This document shows, one piece after another, positions 24,810 to 39,800 of a stretch of DNA of 64,000 nt. The stretch is from NCBI GenBank assembly GCA_964019695.1, contig OZ026525.1:89437779-89501778 (forward strand). Direction: 5' to 3'. The notes under the pieces were generated by a model. It was given only the letters and a program-made list of their open reading frames with translations, ran no database searches and was not told the DNA's origin. Position 1 is the first letter of the stretch. Each line of letters starts with the position of its first letter. Made by a program: the position numbers and the translations under genes. This stretch comes from Loripinus fragilis. Its lineage: Eukaryota; Mollusca; Bivalvia; Lucinida; Lucinidae.

Positions 24810-27800
24810 GTATTATTATAATAGGCTCTTATAAAACCTTTCAATCCCAAGTTTCTGAGGTAAACTTTTCCACTTTAGGTTGTTGAAGAGCCCATTGTCT
24901 TAAAAGGGGGTGATTGACAAGCCTTGAGAAAAACTGCAAAAAAATGGTATAAAAAGAAGACAAAAAAGTAAGCAAACAGCGTAGATCCAGATGAGATGAA
25001 TAATATGATTGAGCCATCTGGAGCTTCACTGTTTGTCCAGTCCCTTTTAAGGTATGTAGTGTTCAAAGGGCATGGCCTAACGGACTGTCACAACCTTATC
25101 ATTTTGATGCGTGTGCAGGGTCCCAAACTCTGTTATGTTGAATTATAGACTCAGTAAAAGATAATTATAAATTATTCCTTGGATGGGGAGGAGACGTCTT
25201 TTTGTCACACGAAATAATTTATTAATCAAGGTGATTGCAATTATTTCAAAGTATTGAATATTTGCCAAATCTCACAGTCTGTGATATATATTGCAATTTC
25301 TAATCATAAACCAATGGGCCTTTTCAAAAGTAAGGAATAATTGTTGCTTCACACAGGCCTCCCAATAAGATAGCATAATAGCTAATTTCATACCGAGTTT
25401 TTCCGACATGTTCCAATTAGCTCCGAGCTCTCCCGTTAAGAAAAATATTTGGCCAATCAAAAATACTTTCCAACAACGTGACGTATATTTAAATAAGCAT
25501 TGCAGATACACAATGTCGACAAGTGAAAATGTGCGAATTTATGTAGTTTTCAGTTATATTAAAAATTTCTATCGCTAGATTGACTTGATAGCTCATTGCC
25601 ACATTACCAATGATGTTTTTGACGATATTTTGAGTCATTCTTCAAATGGTGAAATGTTAACATAAAAACTGACTCGCATTCAGTCAGTAACACCGGTGCT
25701 GTGACGTACTAAATACAGACGTCATCAGCCTATAAACAACTACGGGTGCTGTTTGAAAAACATAAAATTGGTTTTCGAGGTAATAATAAACATACGAAGC
25801 GGCTCAAAGTTGCCCCTTACAACTAATCCTCACTTCGTATGCAATATATACAAGCCTGTTTGCTTACAAAACAGAATTTCTTTTGGTGTTTTGATGGTGG
25901 CCTCCAGCACATGGCTGCTCGGTCTCGTGGTAATGGAACAAATTTCGATTGGCAGAGAAAGTCATGTGATATAAGTACATGTGACTTGAGTCCCGAGGAA
26001 AATCCTGAAATGTATGGAATGCCTATGAAATCGGCTATTAAAGAAGAAAGGAAGGCAAATATCAAGAATAGATAGAATCAAGTACCATACCAGACCCTAT
26101 GTGTGTGTTCAGCTGTCATGTCTGTTCCTTGTAGTCTTGTGGTCACCTACTGGGAAAGGGCTGACCTCTTGGCTGTTGTGTTTATGTGTCCTGGTCCACA
26201 TCAGAATTAAGGGCAAGGTTGGCGCCGTAAAACTGGTCTAAGCCCTCCAGTAAAATATTTTACTGACGGTTCCAAGGCGGTACTTCTTTTGTGGATCTTT
26301 CATGTTTTTCTGTCTTGTGTTTGTTTTGCCTTTGTGTGCGTCTGTTTATTTGTGCCTTGTGGCCACCTGCAGGGAAAGGGCTGACCTCTTGGCTCTCGTT
26401 TGTGGTGTCTAACTGTGAATTTGTCACTTCCCGATTTGTATTCTGGGGCAGGTGTGCTACTTGATTGTATCGATTCCTGATCTTTGCACCCTTACTTACG
26501 TTGGATGAAAATTTTCTGGATCTGCGCATGACTTTAAGACCAAATATTCACATCCACTCACATTTTTAGATTTTTTTTTCAAAATACTCTTGGCAATTCT
26601 TATAATATAAACCAAAGTTCATCTAGAAGTTTGTTTCATTTTACAGGCATATCAGTCTTAGACCTGGCCAATGTTGTAAAGTACATATATAGTGGAACAC
26701 TGCCTGAAGAGCGCACAATGGTCACCCTACAAGTGTGTGAAAAGTTGGAAATACAGTCTGCGGTTAAAATACTGAATGACAGAAAATTGAAAGAAAGACA
26801 CACTTTGTCAAATGAATTAGAGGGAAACTCTATACCTGCAAGTAATTTGTTAACAAGAACGACCTTACCAGCGCCAAAAGCTAAAAGTGTCTCTTCCTCA
26901 AACCCATCATTGTCTAACATTAATGTGAGTCCAGTGACAGCCACATCTTGCGCAGCTGAAAAAATGAGTGTTGTAAATAATAGTATGTGTTTGTCAGGCT
27001 ATGAAAGTAGAAAGGCTAAACTGATAACACCTTGTACAAAGTTAGGACCACCAGGGTGTAGTTTTTCTGTAAGTAATCAGGAACCTTTGCATGTGAAAAA
27101 AATTAAATTGTCAAAATCACATAATCAAAGCACACAGATTGATTCAGAAACAATTCACACTAAAGATAAGGTAGATGATAGTGAAGATATATCTGCTGAA
27201 ACCATTCATGATAAGAACGTTGTCCAAATTAAAGAAGAAGTAGATGATGAGACATATAAATTCGCTGGAAAAATGGATGTTAATGAGTCAAGTGATGGTA
27301 ATGATAAACTGGTTAATCATGCATGTACAGTTGCTGGCACAGTTCCTGTGACAGATGCAGTGATTATTAAAGATGAGGTCATTGACTACTCATATGGTGA
27401 TGTTAAAGACTCCAATGCAGAAAATAGCTTTGAATCTTCAGGCTTTTTTGTTGACAACCAGAAAAATGGAGACAGCTTGGTGAAACCTGCTACAGTTAGT
27501 AATAATTCAGATTACGTCAGCAACAAAACACCTTTGCCCAAAACTAAAGGAATGGAAACAAATAAATATGCTATAATTAGAAATCATAGAAACACAATGC
27601 AATGGGACAAGGATAAAAGAGATTTATGTAGAAAATTCAATCTTTCTAATTTAGTACCAGTAGTCCAACTAGAACGTCTAAAGCAGAAAGAATATACAAT
27701 TAACTTAGGGTCTAACACACGTAATACAATGACAAGTGAAAAACAAACTAGTGTTCACTCTGTTCCAATGAAAGAGACAGATGTAAGTGAGCCTTTTGGA

Positions 27801-30800
27801 AATAGAAGAGAGACATATACAGTGGATTCAGATACACAAGCCATATGTAGTCATCAGACACTTTGTTCAAGATGTGACAAATGTAATATCCAAAGACTCG
27901 CCACGCTCAAATATATTGAACACACATGTGAAGGTATTGAACATATAAAGAATTATCACAGATGTAATATGTGTACCGTAAGATGTGACTCAAAGCAGTT
28001 ATTATTAGAACATAGAAAACAGCATGAAAGCGACCATAACAACACTCTAGATGAATGTCAAGGTCATAATGTGGTGAGTATTGTGCTGTTAACATATAGA
28101 ATACGAGTTGAGTGTCGTTTGATATCAAGTTTACCAGGCAAGATTTTGAGAAAGCTTGTTGAATAACGAGGCTCTGTCGACCCTGGTATGCTTGATATCA
28201 AAAGACACAAACCTGGTATTCTATTAATCAGTTACCTATTGGTTCGCACTTCGAACTGGCGATTATGATGTAATTATCAAGGTTCTGGGTGAGTCAACGT
28301 CATCAACGACATTCTAAAAGCGCAATGTCACATTGACCTGATATTGATAACTGTCATGAGATGGACAACGTTTATCAGGTCAACATGCAACAATGTAGTT
28401 AATATGAGAGGTAATTGATGAATAGTTGATCTTACTGTATTATTGAATTTACTGAATAATTTGAATCCAATACGAGTGATAAGATGCGAGGCCTGCTGAG
28501 CATTCTAGCGTTTTTTCGTAAATAATCAGGGTATATCATATGCCATTAATAAAAGTCCTGGTCAAAATTTCACAACAATTTTTGCTGTTTAACTTTTTTC
28601 CTTACCAGCACCGACTTGTGATATGTACTTATTTGCTGACGACAATCTTTGCAAATATTTTGGACCCAGATCAGGACTGCCTATCTTGGCTTAATGACTA
28701 TAGATCTTTGTCGAAAGGCATCAAACGGTGTGGGATCTGCCGGAAAAAATCTGTAAAAATTAATTGAATTAAGTTGTAACCATATCAAAGAAAGGCAGAA
28801 GATCTCAAGACTTATTGAACTGCAACTGTGCTTCAAATATTTTTGTTGATTTGGCCTTTTTGTATTAATGGTATGTTCATATTGCTTTTGGTGTTGACCA
28901 TGTATGCATCAGCTTCCAAGTAGGTATGACTTTTTGTCTGTACTCTATATTCTTAACCAGTGGATGGAATCTAACCAAACTTGCTTAGTATGATGCATTT
29001 AAGACCCTAGTGGCTTTGGCTGCTGTCCGTTCTAAAGCGGTGGTTCAGTTGTTGTTGATTTGTCGTTGATTGTTACTCCCATTGTGGGATTATGTATTTG
29101 TTCTTTGTTTTGTTGTACGTTACTTTATGTCCATTTTAGTTTTGCAATCATCTTGATGGGAAAAAGAGAGAGCTGAATGCTTTACTTTGCTTGTCTTCCT
29201 GATGTCTCATGATTATTGTGTGGCTCTTCCTCACGATGCCATGGGTTTGACTGCAGTTTGTGATTGTGGTATTTCCTGAGAATACTCGCTTACTTTTATT
29301 GCATATACACATTTTGGGAGGGGGAATATGCTATACGACTTTGTTGACTGACCTAATTTTCAAGGTCATGACAACACGCTGACTATCTCTAGTTTTGACA
29401 AAAAAGCTTGTCTGCACCCTTTTCTCTTGAACCGAAAGATGGATTTTGTTAAATCTTAATGTATGTTAGCATTGGAACACAATAAGGAGTTGATTAGATT
29501 ATGGTGACCTTGACCTAATTCTTCAGTAAACCACTCTTATAGACTGTAATCAGCCTTGTATGGACTCTCTCCTTTAGTAATCAGTTGGGTAAATTTGACC
29601 AAACTTGCATTTAGAAACATGTTCACATGCAAAGAGGCGATTATATTTTCGGACCCATGACTGATTTTCAAGATCCCACTAGCACAATGAATATTTCAAT
29701 TTTAGATTAAAAACATATCTCTTCAACCAAAAGATAGATTCTAGCCAAACTTTAATGTTTCATAGTATTCTATATCTACCTAATCGTTAAGGCCACTATC
29801 CAGTAATGGTTGCTAAATTCAGCCATGTCTGCATCCTGTCTCCTTAACCAATAGATGGATTTTGGCCAACTTGCACAGAAACACCAATGGTACTTGGAAT
29901 TGAAATCATTAGATTAGGCTGACCTTGACCTATTTATAAATTACCCTGACCTAATTCTATGATTAAAGACATGATCAATTACCCAGCATGGAAAGACTCG
30001 AGTTAATAGCTGTTTTAATCTTTCAGGATAGTGATACTTTAAGCAGTAGTTGCAGCTTATCTGAGAATTTAGGACTTCAGAATCTCTCGACAGAATCCTG
30101 GATAGATGATGTGGTGATAAGAAGGTAATTGGTTAATTGAGCGGGTATTCATCATAAGGTACAAGTTGGCATGTGATACAGCGAAATTCAAATCACCCTG
30201 CACATTCACACAGCCTGATCAGAGTCTTTGATGGGTGCTCTATGCATACCCAAGGATATAATGGTTCTTCATGCAAAAAACTAAGACTCTAATCAGACTG
30301 TGGGGATGTGCAGACTGATTTGAATCTATACTATATGCACATGCCATCTTGTATCTTATGGGCCTCTGGGTGAGTAAACCTGTCTTTTGGGTTTGCGAAT
30401 AACAAAGGCGCACACCAGCCTGGGCATAGGCGCAGTCTGATCAGCACTTTTGTTATTCTCTTCCTGGAAAGCACATATTTAAACTTGCTACAGGCGAAAT
30501 TTAAATATTCTAGCTGGTCTCTGTAGTTGGACAGGTTGGGTTGAGTCTCACCTTGTCAGAAACCATGAAGACAGGTTTTCTGGCAACGAGGCTCTTATCC
30601 TGGAAACCAGCTCAAATATAACATCTATTTGATGAATGATCTTAACCTATTTAAGCCAAATGAACTTTCCTATCTCTATCAGTAGGACTAGTCTATATTC
30701 ATTTTTATTCAAATTCAAATAAAACACTCTGTGAGAAAACAGTGGAGACCCTCATCAGACGCCGCCTACTGTGGCGTAGGATCTGTTTGCCTATGTCCCA

Positions 30801-33800
30801 CAGAAAGGAAGATAGGCTTGTATGGGTTAAATTTCGTTTCTGTCTCTTTATCTAGGTATATAACATTTTACAAAATCGCAAAGAACACCAACAGACCCTG
30901 TTCCTGTTAAAAACCACAAAAACTTTTAAATTAAGCTTTGCACTTTATTGTGACTCTGTATTGCTCACACACTCCACTCTAACGTCGTCGTGGTTGCACT
31001 TGTGATATCATGACGTCACATGAAGTTACGTAATGTTGTTAAAGTTAATAAACAATTTGATTAACCAATACAGTCAATAACATGACTACAAATAACTGTT
31101 AAAATCGTATAACTTATATGTACATTTAGCTCTTGCAACTAAGCACCCATTTTTAATATATGGTACTGCTGGTGTCTGCTTGTCTGTTATCAACACTCAG
31201 AATAGACCTTCTATTTTCAAAGTACCCCATGCTTTGTTTTATGACTGCAGTAAGATCAAACCTGACTTGCTATCTTGGGCAATTCTGATTCACCCCGTTA
31301 TCTAGTCATTTCTTTTGTCTGCCATGGTTTATGTGAGTTTAAATCCTTCTTATCTTTGCGAATACAAATATTTACTAATTTATTATCTTTATTTGACTCT
31401 GCTTGTCTTTATTGTTATCTCTGAACTGTTCCTTCTTTTACATTAGGGTAAAGTGGGGTAAATTCGGACAAACCGCTAAATTCGGACAGCGACCTTGTTC
31501 GTTTCATATTTCAAATATTGGAATAAAAAATAAATTAACTAAGCATACAGTGAAAATCCTAATGAGACGGCTCATAAGGAGGGGTCTCATTTGGATTTAC
31601 ACTGTTTGCAAATGTGTGTCCAAATTTACCTGATGTCCGAATATAGCTGACTTTACCCTATCAACCTCCATTGTATTATCTATGCTAGCCCTCATCTGTA
31701 TTATCTATGATAGCCCTCATCTGTATTATCTATGCTAGCCCTCATTTGTATTATCTATGCTAGCCCTCATCTGTATTATCTATGCTAGCCCTCATCTTCA
31801 TGTTGTTGATTGGTAGGGATAAATGACCCGAATATGTTACATTAATCCAAACAGTCTTTCCAAATATTTTATTTCATTCCTAGAAAGCAATAGGGTAATC
31901 TATGATTAAACCACACCAGTTTTAATTTTCACACATCTGTCTGCAATAAGTGCTAGAATGATATATCCCCCCTTGGATTTTAGCTGTGTACCATATTGAA
32001 ATGTAAATAGTGTCTTCCCACATCTATTGTATATTTCACCTCTGTCTTCCTAGTCTAATGTATTTTAATAAGTATCAAGCCAAAGTTTTCCACACACATT
32101 ACTGCTACATCCAACAAGAATAGCACAGTCAGAACTACTTTCATCAATGGGAGTGAAAGAACGCCATGCCTTAAAAGTGGTTGACAGATTTTGGGGTAAC
32201 GTTACGTGCATAAAAAGATGCCCATAACAACGTAGCATACAGAATGACTTTTACCACCAGAAATGAGATATCAAAATTATCATAATGTCCTATCATAAAT
32301 AGAATCTAACGTTTGTGCGCCTGTATTATTGAATTATAAAACATTATTGAATTTATAGAACATGAGCACTCATGTGAGTTTTTTTAATGTTTTGGTCTTA
32401 GCACTTTCATATGTTTTGAATCCCATGTAAAAACACGTGCTCATCTCCAGCTGTATTAAACCTTTGTCATGTTTTCCCAACTGTCAGGAAAGTCCGGGAT
32501 TAGATGTCTATGAGATCCACATGATGAACAAGTGAGAAATCTACAACAAGTTCCTATTGGATGATTTTCTTCCTTTCATCCATACTTCTATAATACAGTC
32601 GAATTATCTGTTTTCTATTATCTTGAAAATAGTTTTGTACTATATACAAACTTCTTTCTCTTTGTTTACTTAATATAGCAGTGTGCTTTGCTTTAACGCA
32701 GCCAGAGTCAGGCATTGCCTCTTCATTAGCTACAAGACTGGCAATAAATTGTTTACTCAGAAACTTCTTAAACAAGGCTATCGTTATTATAAACTTCGCA
32801 AAACATTTTCAAAATTTTATAGACGATACAATGATTTGATTTCTAAATTCCGAGTTGGACTTAAATCTCTCTTGCGCCAAGGACTTTCGGAACCTGATTT
32901 CTATTGTGACTTGGTTTATAAATTGAAGAAGATTGTTGGCTCTAATCATTTTTCAGCGCAGTTCATTAAAATAATTTCCCATTATAAAAAGATTGGCTAT
33001 AACATTAATGTGTTGCAACAGACTGCATGCTTGGTGGTCAACCCAATCAGGGTTGGCAACTTTGCTTTCCTCTTTAATTGCACGCCTGTGGGTCGGACTT
33101 CAGACTCTATGATGGTTCTGACTTAAGACTTATCTATTGATGTGATGGTAGGGGCCTGATTCTTTAGCTGTTTGTTGGGCCCTCCGGGGTTTACCTGTTG
33201 GATTTCTTTTGCTCTGGTATTCAGTTTTATTTACTGTTGAGTCCCTATCTTTGCTCTATCTCCTTGTGATATCTTGATTTATATGTTTTAGGAGATGATG
33301 CATTGATAAGTTAGGGATCTTTCATGCAAACCAAATATCTATGTGTTTTGATCCACATCTGAATTAAGGGTGAGGTTGGTGCCGTTAAACTGGTTTAAGC
33401 CCTCCAGTAAAATATTTTACTGACCGTTCCAAGGCGGTACTTCTTTTGTGGATCTTTTGTGTTTTTGTTCTGTCTTGTGTTTGCTATGTCTTTGTGCGCG
33501 TCTGTTTATATGTGGCTGGGAAAGGGCTGACCTCTTGATTCTTGTTTGTGGTGTCTAACTGTGAGTTTGTCACTTTCCCATTGGTATCCTGGGTCAGGTG
33601 CTGTACTTGATTGAAACGATTCCTGATCTTTGCACCCTTTCTTACGTTCATGTCAGACCTCACAATTGTACTTCCAATACTAATATCACATTTAAACGTC
33701 TTAAGTGATTTTACAATGATGTTTGGTACTTCATGCCAGTTAATACACGCAGTTTTTCTTCCCTAGTTATATTTGCTCGCTTGATTAAACTTAACGCTAA

Positions 33801-36800
33801 AATCTTTGATGGTAATGTCATGTGTTTCGTTTGATATTTTCTATACTTTAAATCAAAAATAGCTGTATATTCTTGAATACTTAATTCTTCTTTTCTTCTA
33901 GTATTATCAAAGTCTTTAAATGTATCCAAACTATCGGTTCGATCATCCTTTGATAAATGTTTATTTAAAATAATTTAAACGAATACTCATTCCATTTTCG
34001 CTCTTGAGATTCTCCAGTGGCAATTGATCAAAATCAAAAACTTTCTCTCTTATCTTGGTCTCATCCTTTTCTGGATGTGATTGGGCTATCGCTATAGCCT
34101 GATTGTCTTTGCCTAAATCTGTGATCTATGTCCATGCAAAAGTTTCATGTCTAAATCTCTCATAAGTTTTCACCTTTGTTAAATTAAGAGAACGTTTTGT
34201 TGGTTGTTAGTGACATCTCTGTATTCCACTATTTCTTTTCAACTCTTTATAAACCAATACACATTAAACACACTAGGATCTGCATTGTTTCGCTATGCTA
34301 CCATTGTTAAGAATTCACACACATACACAAACACACACACACACACACACACATACTTAAATTAAGCTTAGTGCTTTATTGTGACGCTGTATTGCTCACA
34401 CACAGTAACACTCCACTCTAACGTCGTCATAGTTACACTTGTGATGTCATGACGTTACTTAATGCTGCTTAACAGTGGAGAGTATTAGCAAGTACTAAAA
34501 ATAATAGAATAGCAGTAAATATGAAATTAACAGTTCCTATGATTGTATAGAACATGTCATTATTTAAGAAATGAATTCGATTTTTTGAATGTCCATGGAA
34601 TCATGATTATTTCGGGTCTCTTGCAAAGTAACTTTGCAAGAGACCCAAAGTATTTCATGATTCCATGAACATTCCAAAAATTGAATATATTGCTTGTATT
34701 TAAAATTTAATATAAATATCTACAATATAGAAATTATTTATAAACTAGGGAAAAACAGTTTTGTATTTACTCTTTAATTGTATTATATTAATGCTTTGTA
34801 AACAAGAAGCTTGTTTTGCACGTGCAACTCAAGTGTGGCTCACTGTCAATCACAACACCATGTCACTTCTGGCGAATGGAATTGATGCTCGATGCATATT
34901 GCACGGGCAAGTGAGCTTTGCAGCTATCAATGTTACGACATAAAGCCGGTCAGGAAGGAAGAGGGGAAATCTTATTGGAAAATTCCTTTATGCGATGACG
35001 ATGCTACCAGGGAAAAATAATGCACACAACTAGCAAAAACTTTTCAGTACTTTATGTACTAAGAAAACATCAACAACACATTAATATACAATGACACCAC
35101 CTACGCTGTTATTTCTGGCTAATTGACCATCCTATACTAGGGCAAGTTGCCACTCCAAGATCATTTCAATTAGAATCAGTCTTGGTCAGGTGTGGTACTT
35201 GATTGTATCGATTCCTGATCTTTGCAACCTTACTTACTTTGGAGTGTCCTGCTCTAGATGTACGTCAACTAGTCAGAAATAAAAGACGTAAAGAATATGA
35301 TTAACATCTAACTTAAGTTCTCATAGAAAAAAAAAATGAGCCCTTTAATATTTCAGTTCTCGTATTGACGAGAAATCTCGAGATTATACGCGTCCCGCGA
35401 ACACTATAACTGTTGATATTTCACACGTCTCGCGAACACTATGTCTTCTTAGCCACACGTTGTCTACTTCAGACCATCGGCGCTGAGGTGATCTAACCTG
35501 TACTTTGGTCGTCACTGGTTTCGCATAGTATTTCTTGCGCGTAATATTGATCGTCATTCTAGACGTCAAGATTAGTATAAGTGGTTCTTCCTATACAACG
35601 TCCCTGATCGTATCCCCATGTTGGGATGTCAGATTCACTTATAACAATTCAAGCTGGTTGGCTCCCAACTCGGGCTATTCTACGTGGTTGGATGTAACAA
35701 TTGAGCCTGATCCACGCTGGTCGTGGCCTGAGGGGGACAGCTAATAAGTGCCCTCAGGTATCAATCATTTGGCTCACCAACACTCAGCCTCCAACGTACG
35801 AGGGGACACAAGAGACGATTCTGCAAAAAAACAATCTACTTTTAGAATCTCAGAATCACTCTGTTGCGTCAATAATGGAGTTGTTCGTTTGAAGTTCACA
35901 AAAATAGAAATAATTTCAGTGGTCTTACTCTTTTAAATAACAGCCTAACCCTATAAATGCGTGATTAGCCCTCACCCGTGGGTGTATGGCTAACGGCTCC
36001 CATGCGGTTAGGATGGATCGGCTCTTCTAAATATCCACACTCAAAATTATATAATAGAGAAGTATTTTTAGTGACTGGCCTATGTCAGCGCTAAACAATA
36101 CCTCTTATGCCAAACAAACAAACCCATACGTAACAAAATTTCCAATACACTGTCGTAACGTCACCCTGGTTGAGACGCTATCGCAGCCGAAACATCAAGA
36201 TCCCGTGGCCCTTTTTCCCTTCAAGGTCACGTTATCTAGGTAGTTTCGAGGTTTACAAATACTGATACCCATTCTCTTAGAATTCCAGGAAAAGGTTGAA
36301 CAGTGAGGTGCCGACGTAACGGTTGGACGTTTAAGTCGGACATCACCCTACCCACGCCCTAATTTCGTACATGTATAACGTATCAGTTGTAAACAACTAA
36401 TTATAACCTCTCGGCAAACATATTTACATCAATATTGAGAGATTACATTCTGCTGTTTTATGTGTGTAAAACCATACAATATTTTTTTACATTTATTTTG
36501 GTGTAACAAATATTTTTACATTTACTTTGGTGTAACAAATATTTTTACATTTACTTTGGTGTAACATTACACCTACCTAATCTCAAAACATACATGTCAG
36601 CTATCACCTTATTTATGTAAGTGTGTTGTAGTGTATGCACCTAACCCTTATTCTTATATGCGTCAGATATAACTCGAGGTGACACATACAGGTCGCTACA
36701 GAAAGTTGACTATCACTGGCAGTTAAATCGTCTTTCCAACAACGCCATATAAAATCACAACAACTTAAAATCTAGCTGCTAAAATTGTTTTTCACCTATC

Positions 36801-39800
36801 GGTCCTTGGTAAATCTTTCAGCATACCATTATAGTTTTATGTGCAGGCCCGACATGGCCTGTGACTACTTTTGTCCGAAATAACCCAACATATCCATCCG
36901 GACAGCTTTTACTAGAGCCGCAAGAATTGTCCCAGCAGATTTTTAGGCATTACGCATGTGCGTAGCTTCATACGCAAGTGAGTAACAATCGCTATTTTCA
37001 CCGAAAAAACGGGACGTTATTGATAACACACGAAAGAACTCATACACGAAGTGCTGGCCGATTCAACAGACGACAAAATAGAAAACGAGTGACTTATTAT
37101 TTCAATACAATGTGACATGCTAGAGACATTGCGATTCAATGCAATAACACGAATCGCCATAGCCCTGTCATGTACAATTTCAACACAGTAAAATATATAT
37201 AACTTCACGTACCTTTTATAATAATGAATAGCGTCTCTATATCGAACCTTTCAACGGTATGTTTAAAATGTCCCCTAACAAGAATGGGAAATACCATCCT
37301 TTATAAATTGAAAAATGCACAAGATTTCCAAGATATTCAAGAAAAGCAAGCGTTGATAAAAATAGACACAATGAATTCCATCTCAGACAAACCGACCTTT
37401 TATTGGGACTATTAGTAGAAAAGGTACCGTATCATGGTTCGAATAGGTGACCAGGTGCATACCTAAACCTTTGCGTATTTGTGCGTATACGCAACCATCA
37501 CTGATTCTGTTGTTCCATCTATTCTGCATCGTAGCAGTCAATCAAATTTATGTCAGTTATGAAGCTATGGACGGTTTCAAAAATCTAAGTATTCATTTAA
37601 GGCTTGCTTTGAAAATGTAAATATAATGAAATATCTTCTTATCTTATCCTTACACTTTTAGGTTTACGTCTATGAAGGACTGTGAATGCCACTCACATAA
37701 AGAAGATAGCCATGGTAAGTTTCCACGCATTTGTCATCTTCTGAGTTTTTTTTTTTTTCTCAAAATTATGTTTTTTCGAAAAAAAAAATTCAGGAATACC
37801 ACCAAAGTGCCAAACAGTTTGTATTCCAGATCTGTTGAGTCTGATCTGGGTCCAAACTGTTTGCAAAGATTATCTGCAGATGTCACTATTAGAATAAGAG
37901 TTAAACGTTGGCGTGTTTTTGGAAAGGTGAATTGTGCTACACATTTATTGGTCATGTGCTTGCAAGGGCCTATCACCATTTTAGCCACATTTGATATCAA
38001 TAATATAATTCATGAATTAATATAAGTCTAGAATCTTACATAAGTGCTCCTGTATTATTGAATTTATAACATGAGTTGGGGAAAAGAGATAAAATACAAA
38101 GCTTGTCCAGCATCATATCGCTTTTTTCACAACAAAGTAAGAAAAATGGCAAAGATCAGGAATCGATACAATCAAGTATCACACCTGACCCAGGATACCA
38201 CATGGGAAAGTAACAAAAATACAATAAACATAACCAATAAGAGCCAAGAGGTCAGCCCTTTCACAGCAGGTGACCACAGGGCAGCAATGAACAGACGGGA
38301 AAGCATGAGAAACACAAGACACAAAAGCATGGAAGTACGACCTTGGAACGGTCAGTAAAAAGTATTTTACTGGAGGGCTTAAACAGTTTTCATGGTTTAT
38401 ATATATTCAAAAATGCAAGAGCATGGATGTTAGATTCTATTTATCGTGACACTAAAAGTACTTTGAAATTGTGCTTTTTGAGTGCAATTCTCAAGAAGTT
38501 GCCATATAATAGATTAAACGTGAAGTTGTTATGACCATCATTCATTCATTCTCCAAAATGGGTATAATTACAAAAATATCTTGTCACTGAAACAAATATG
38601 TGAATTACTATAATGGCATACAAAATGCATTTTCTTGCATGACAGATCATATTGGTATATAATTAGTAAGCTTTGAATGTCCTAAGATACATACATTGGG
38701 CTCTATCATCTCATGAAACTGCTGGAATGCCTTTTTAGCCTGTCGCCAGTATTATTCATGGTACTTGCATGTATGTTCTATCTTAAAAATAGATGCAGAC
38801 AAGAAGTTTATCTGACACAACTATCTTTTGCTGTCTTAATACGTTTTTTATGATTCTTTTTGAATATTTTTTTATCTCATGAAATTGTTTGTCGCCAAAA
38901 CATGTCTAACACCCATAACAAGATTTTATCCACTTATGGGAGGACTGTTGACATGTACTATGCACAAAGGCATAGCCTTTTTCAGTTGTGGAATAGTTGT
39001 ACTTTAAGGTACTATGACACTTTTCAATGATGTATCAACGTTGGGATGACTGTACCATTTGGAATTCAAAAAAATATGATTGGGACCGTTTCTATTTCTA
39101 ACACCCGTAATGGCTTTTCCAATCAAAAGGGGTCAATCTCTGAGAAACTGGTGTCATGTTTTATTTCATATCATCCAATAAGAGGTATTTAAGTACTAGA
39201 AGTCAGTATTTCTGCAATATCGTATTCTAATCTTGAAGTTAAATGAAATTTGTCTAACACCCATAACTTCTAACAACCGTAACACTATTTTATTCTTCCC
39301 AAAAAACGTTCCTTTAAGATCTAATGCTAAGATATATATTCTATAATGACACCACGAGTTATGTTAACCCCTAGAATCTAGACTATCGTCTGCTTGTATG
39401 GCATTTAAAAAATCTGGAGATAAAACATGTGTCAAAATGTTGTTCTGCAGATCATACATTACTCTAATTAACTGCTATTTTTATATATTGAATATAACTG
39501 TTGTGAAAATGCTTTGTAACAACCATGGGTATGTTCATGAACAAAGTTCATGGTCGTGATACAGGTATTGTAGTAAAAACATGCTGTATTATCAAATCCC
39601 TTGTTTTCGTTATGGGCGTTAGGGTTTTTGACGAACTAAGTTTACAACCTTAAATAACCAATGTTTTCCCTTTTTATAATTCTTAAATTGCATTTTATGA
39701 TCTATTTCGATTCAGTGATAGTGTGTTATGTGTAAAATTATATCTTTTCCTGTCAGTTGTATAGTTAGAGTGTTCGGGGCGTTAGATGTAGCTAAAGTTG

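Noticed and set aside
26260..26529. 89-codon minus-strand ORF in BTB intron 1
   Set aside because: Falls in a tail family 1 copy; the same peptide-like reading appears at 38071-38358 because that is another copy of the tail.
28540..28767. 75-codon plus-strand ORF in BTB intron 2
   Set aside because: No splice support in the required phase, and its C-terminal half overlaps a palindromic repeat half-site (TTTTGGACCCAGATC).
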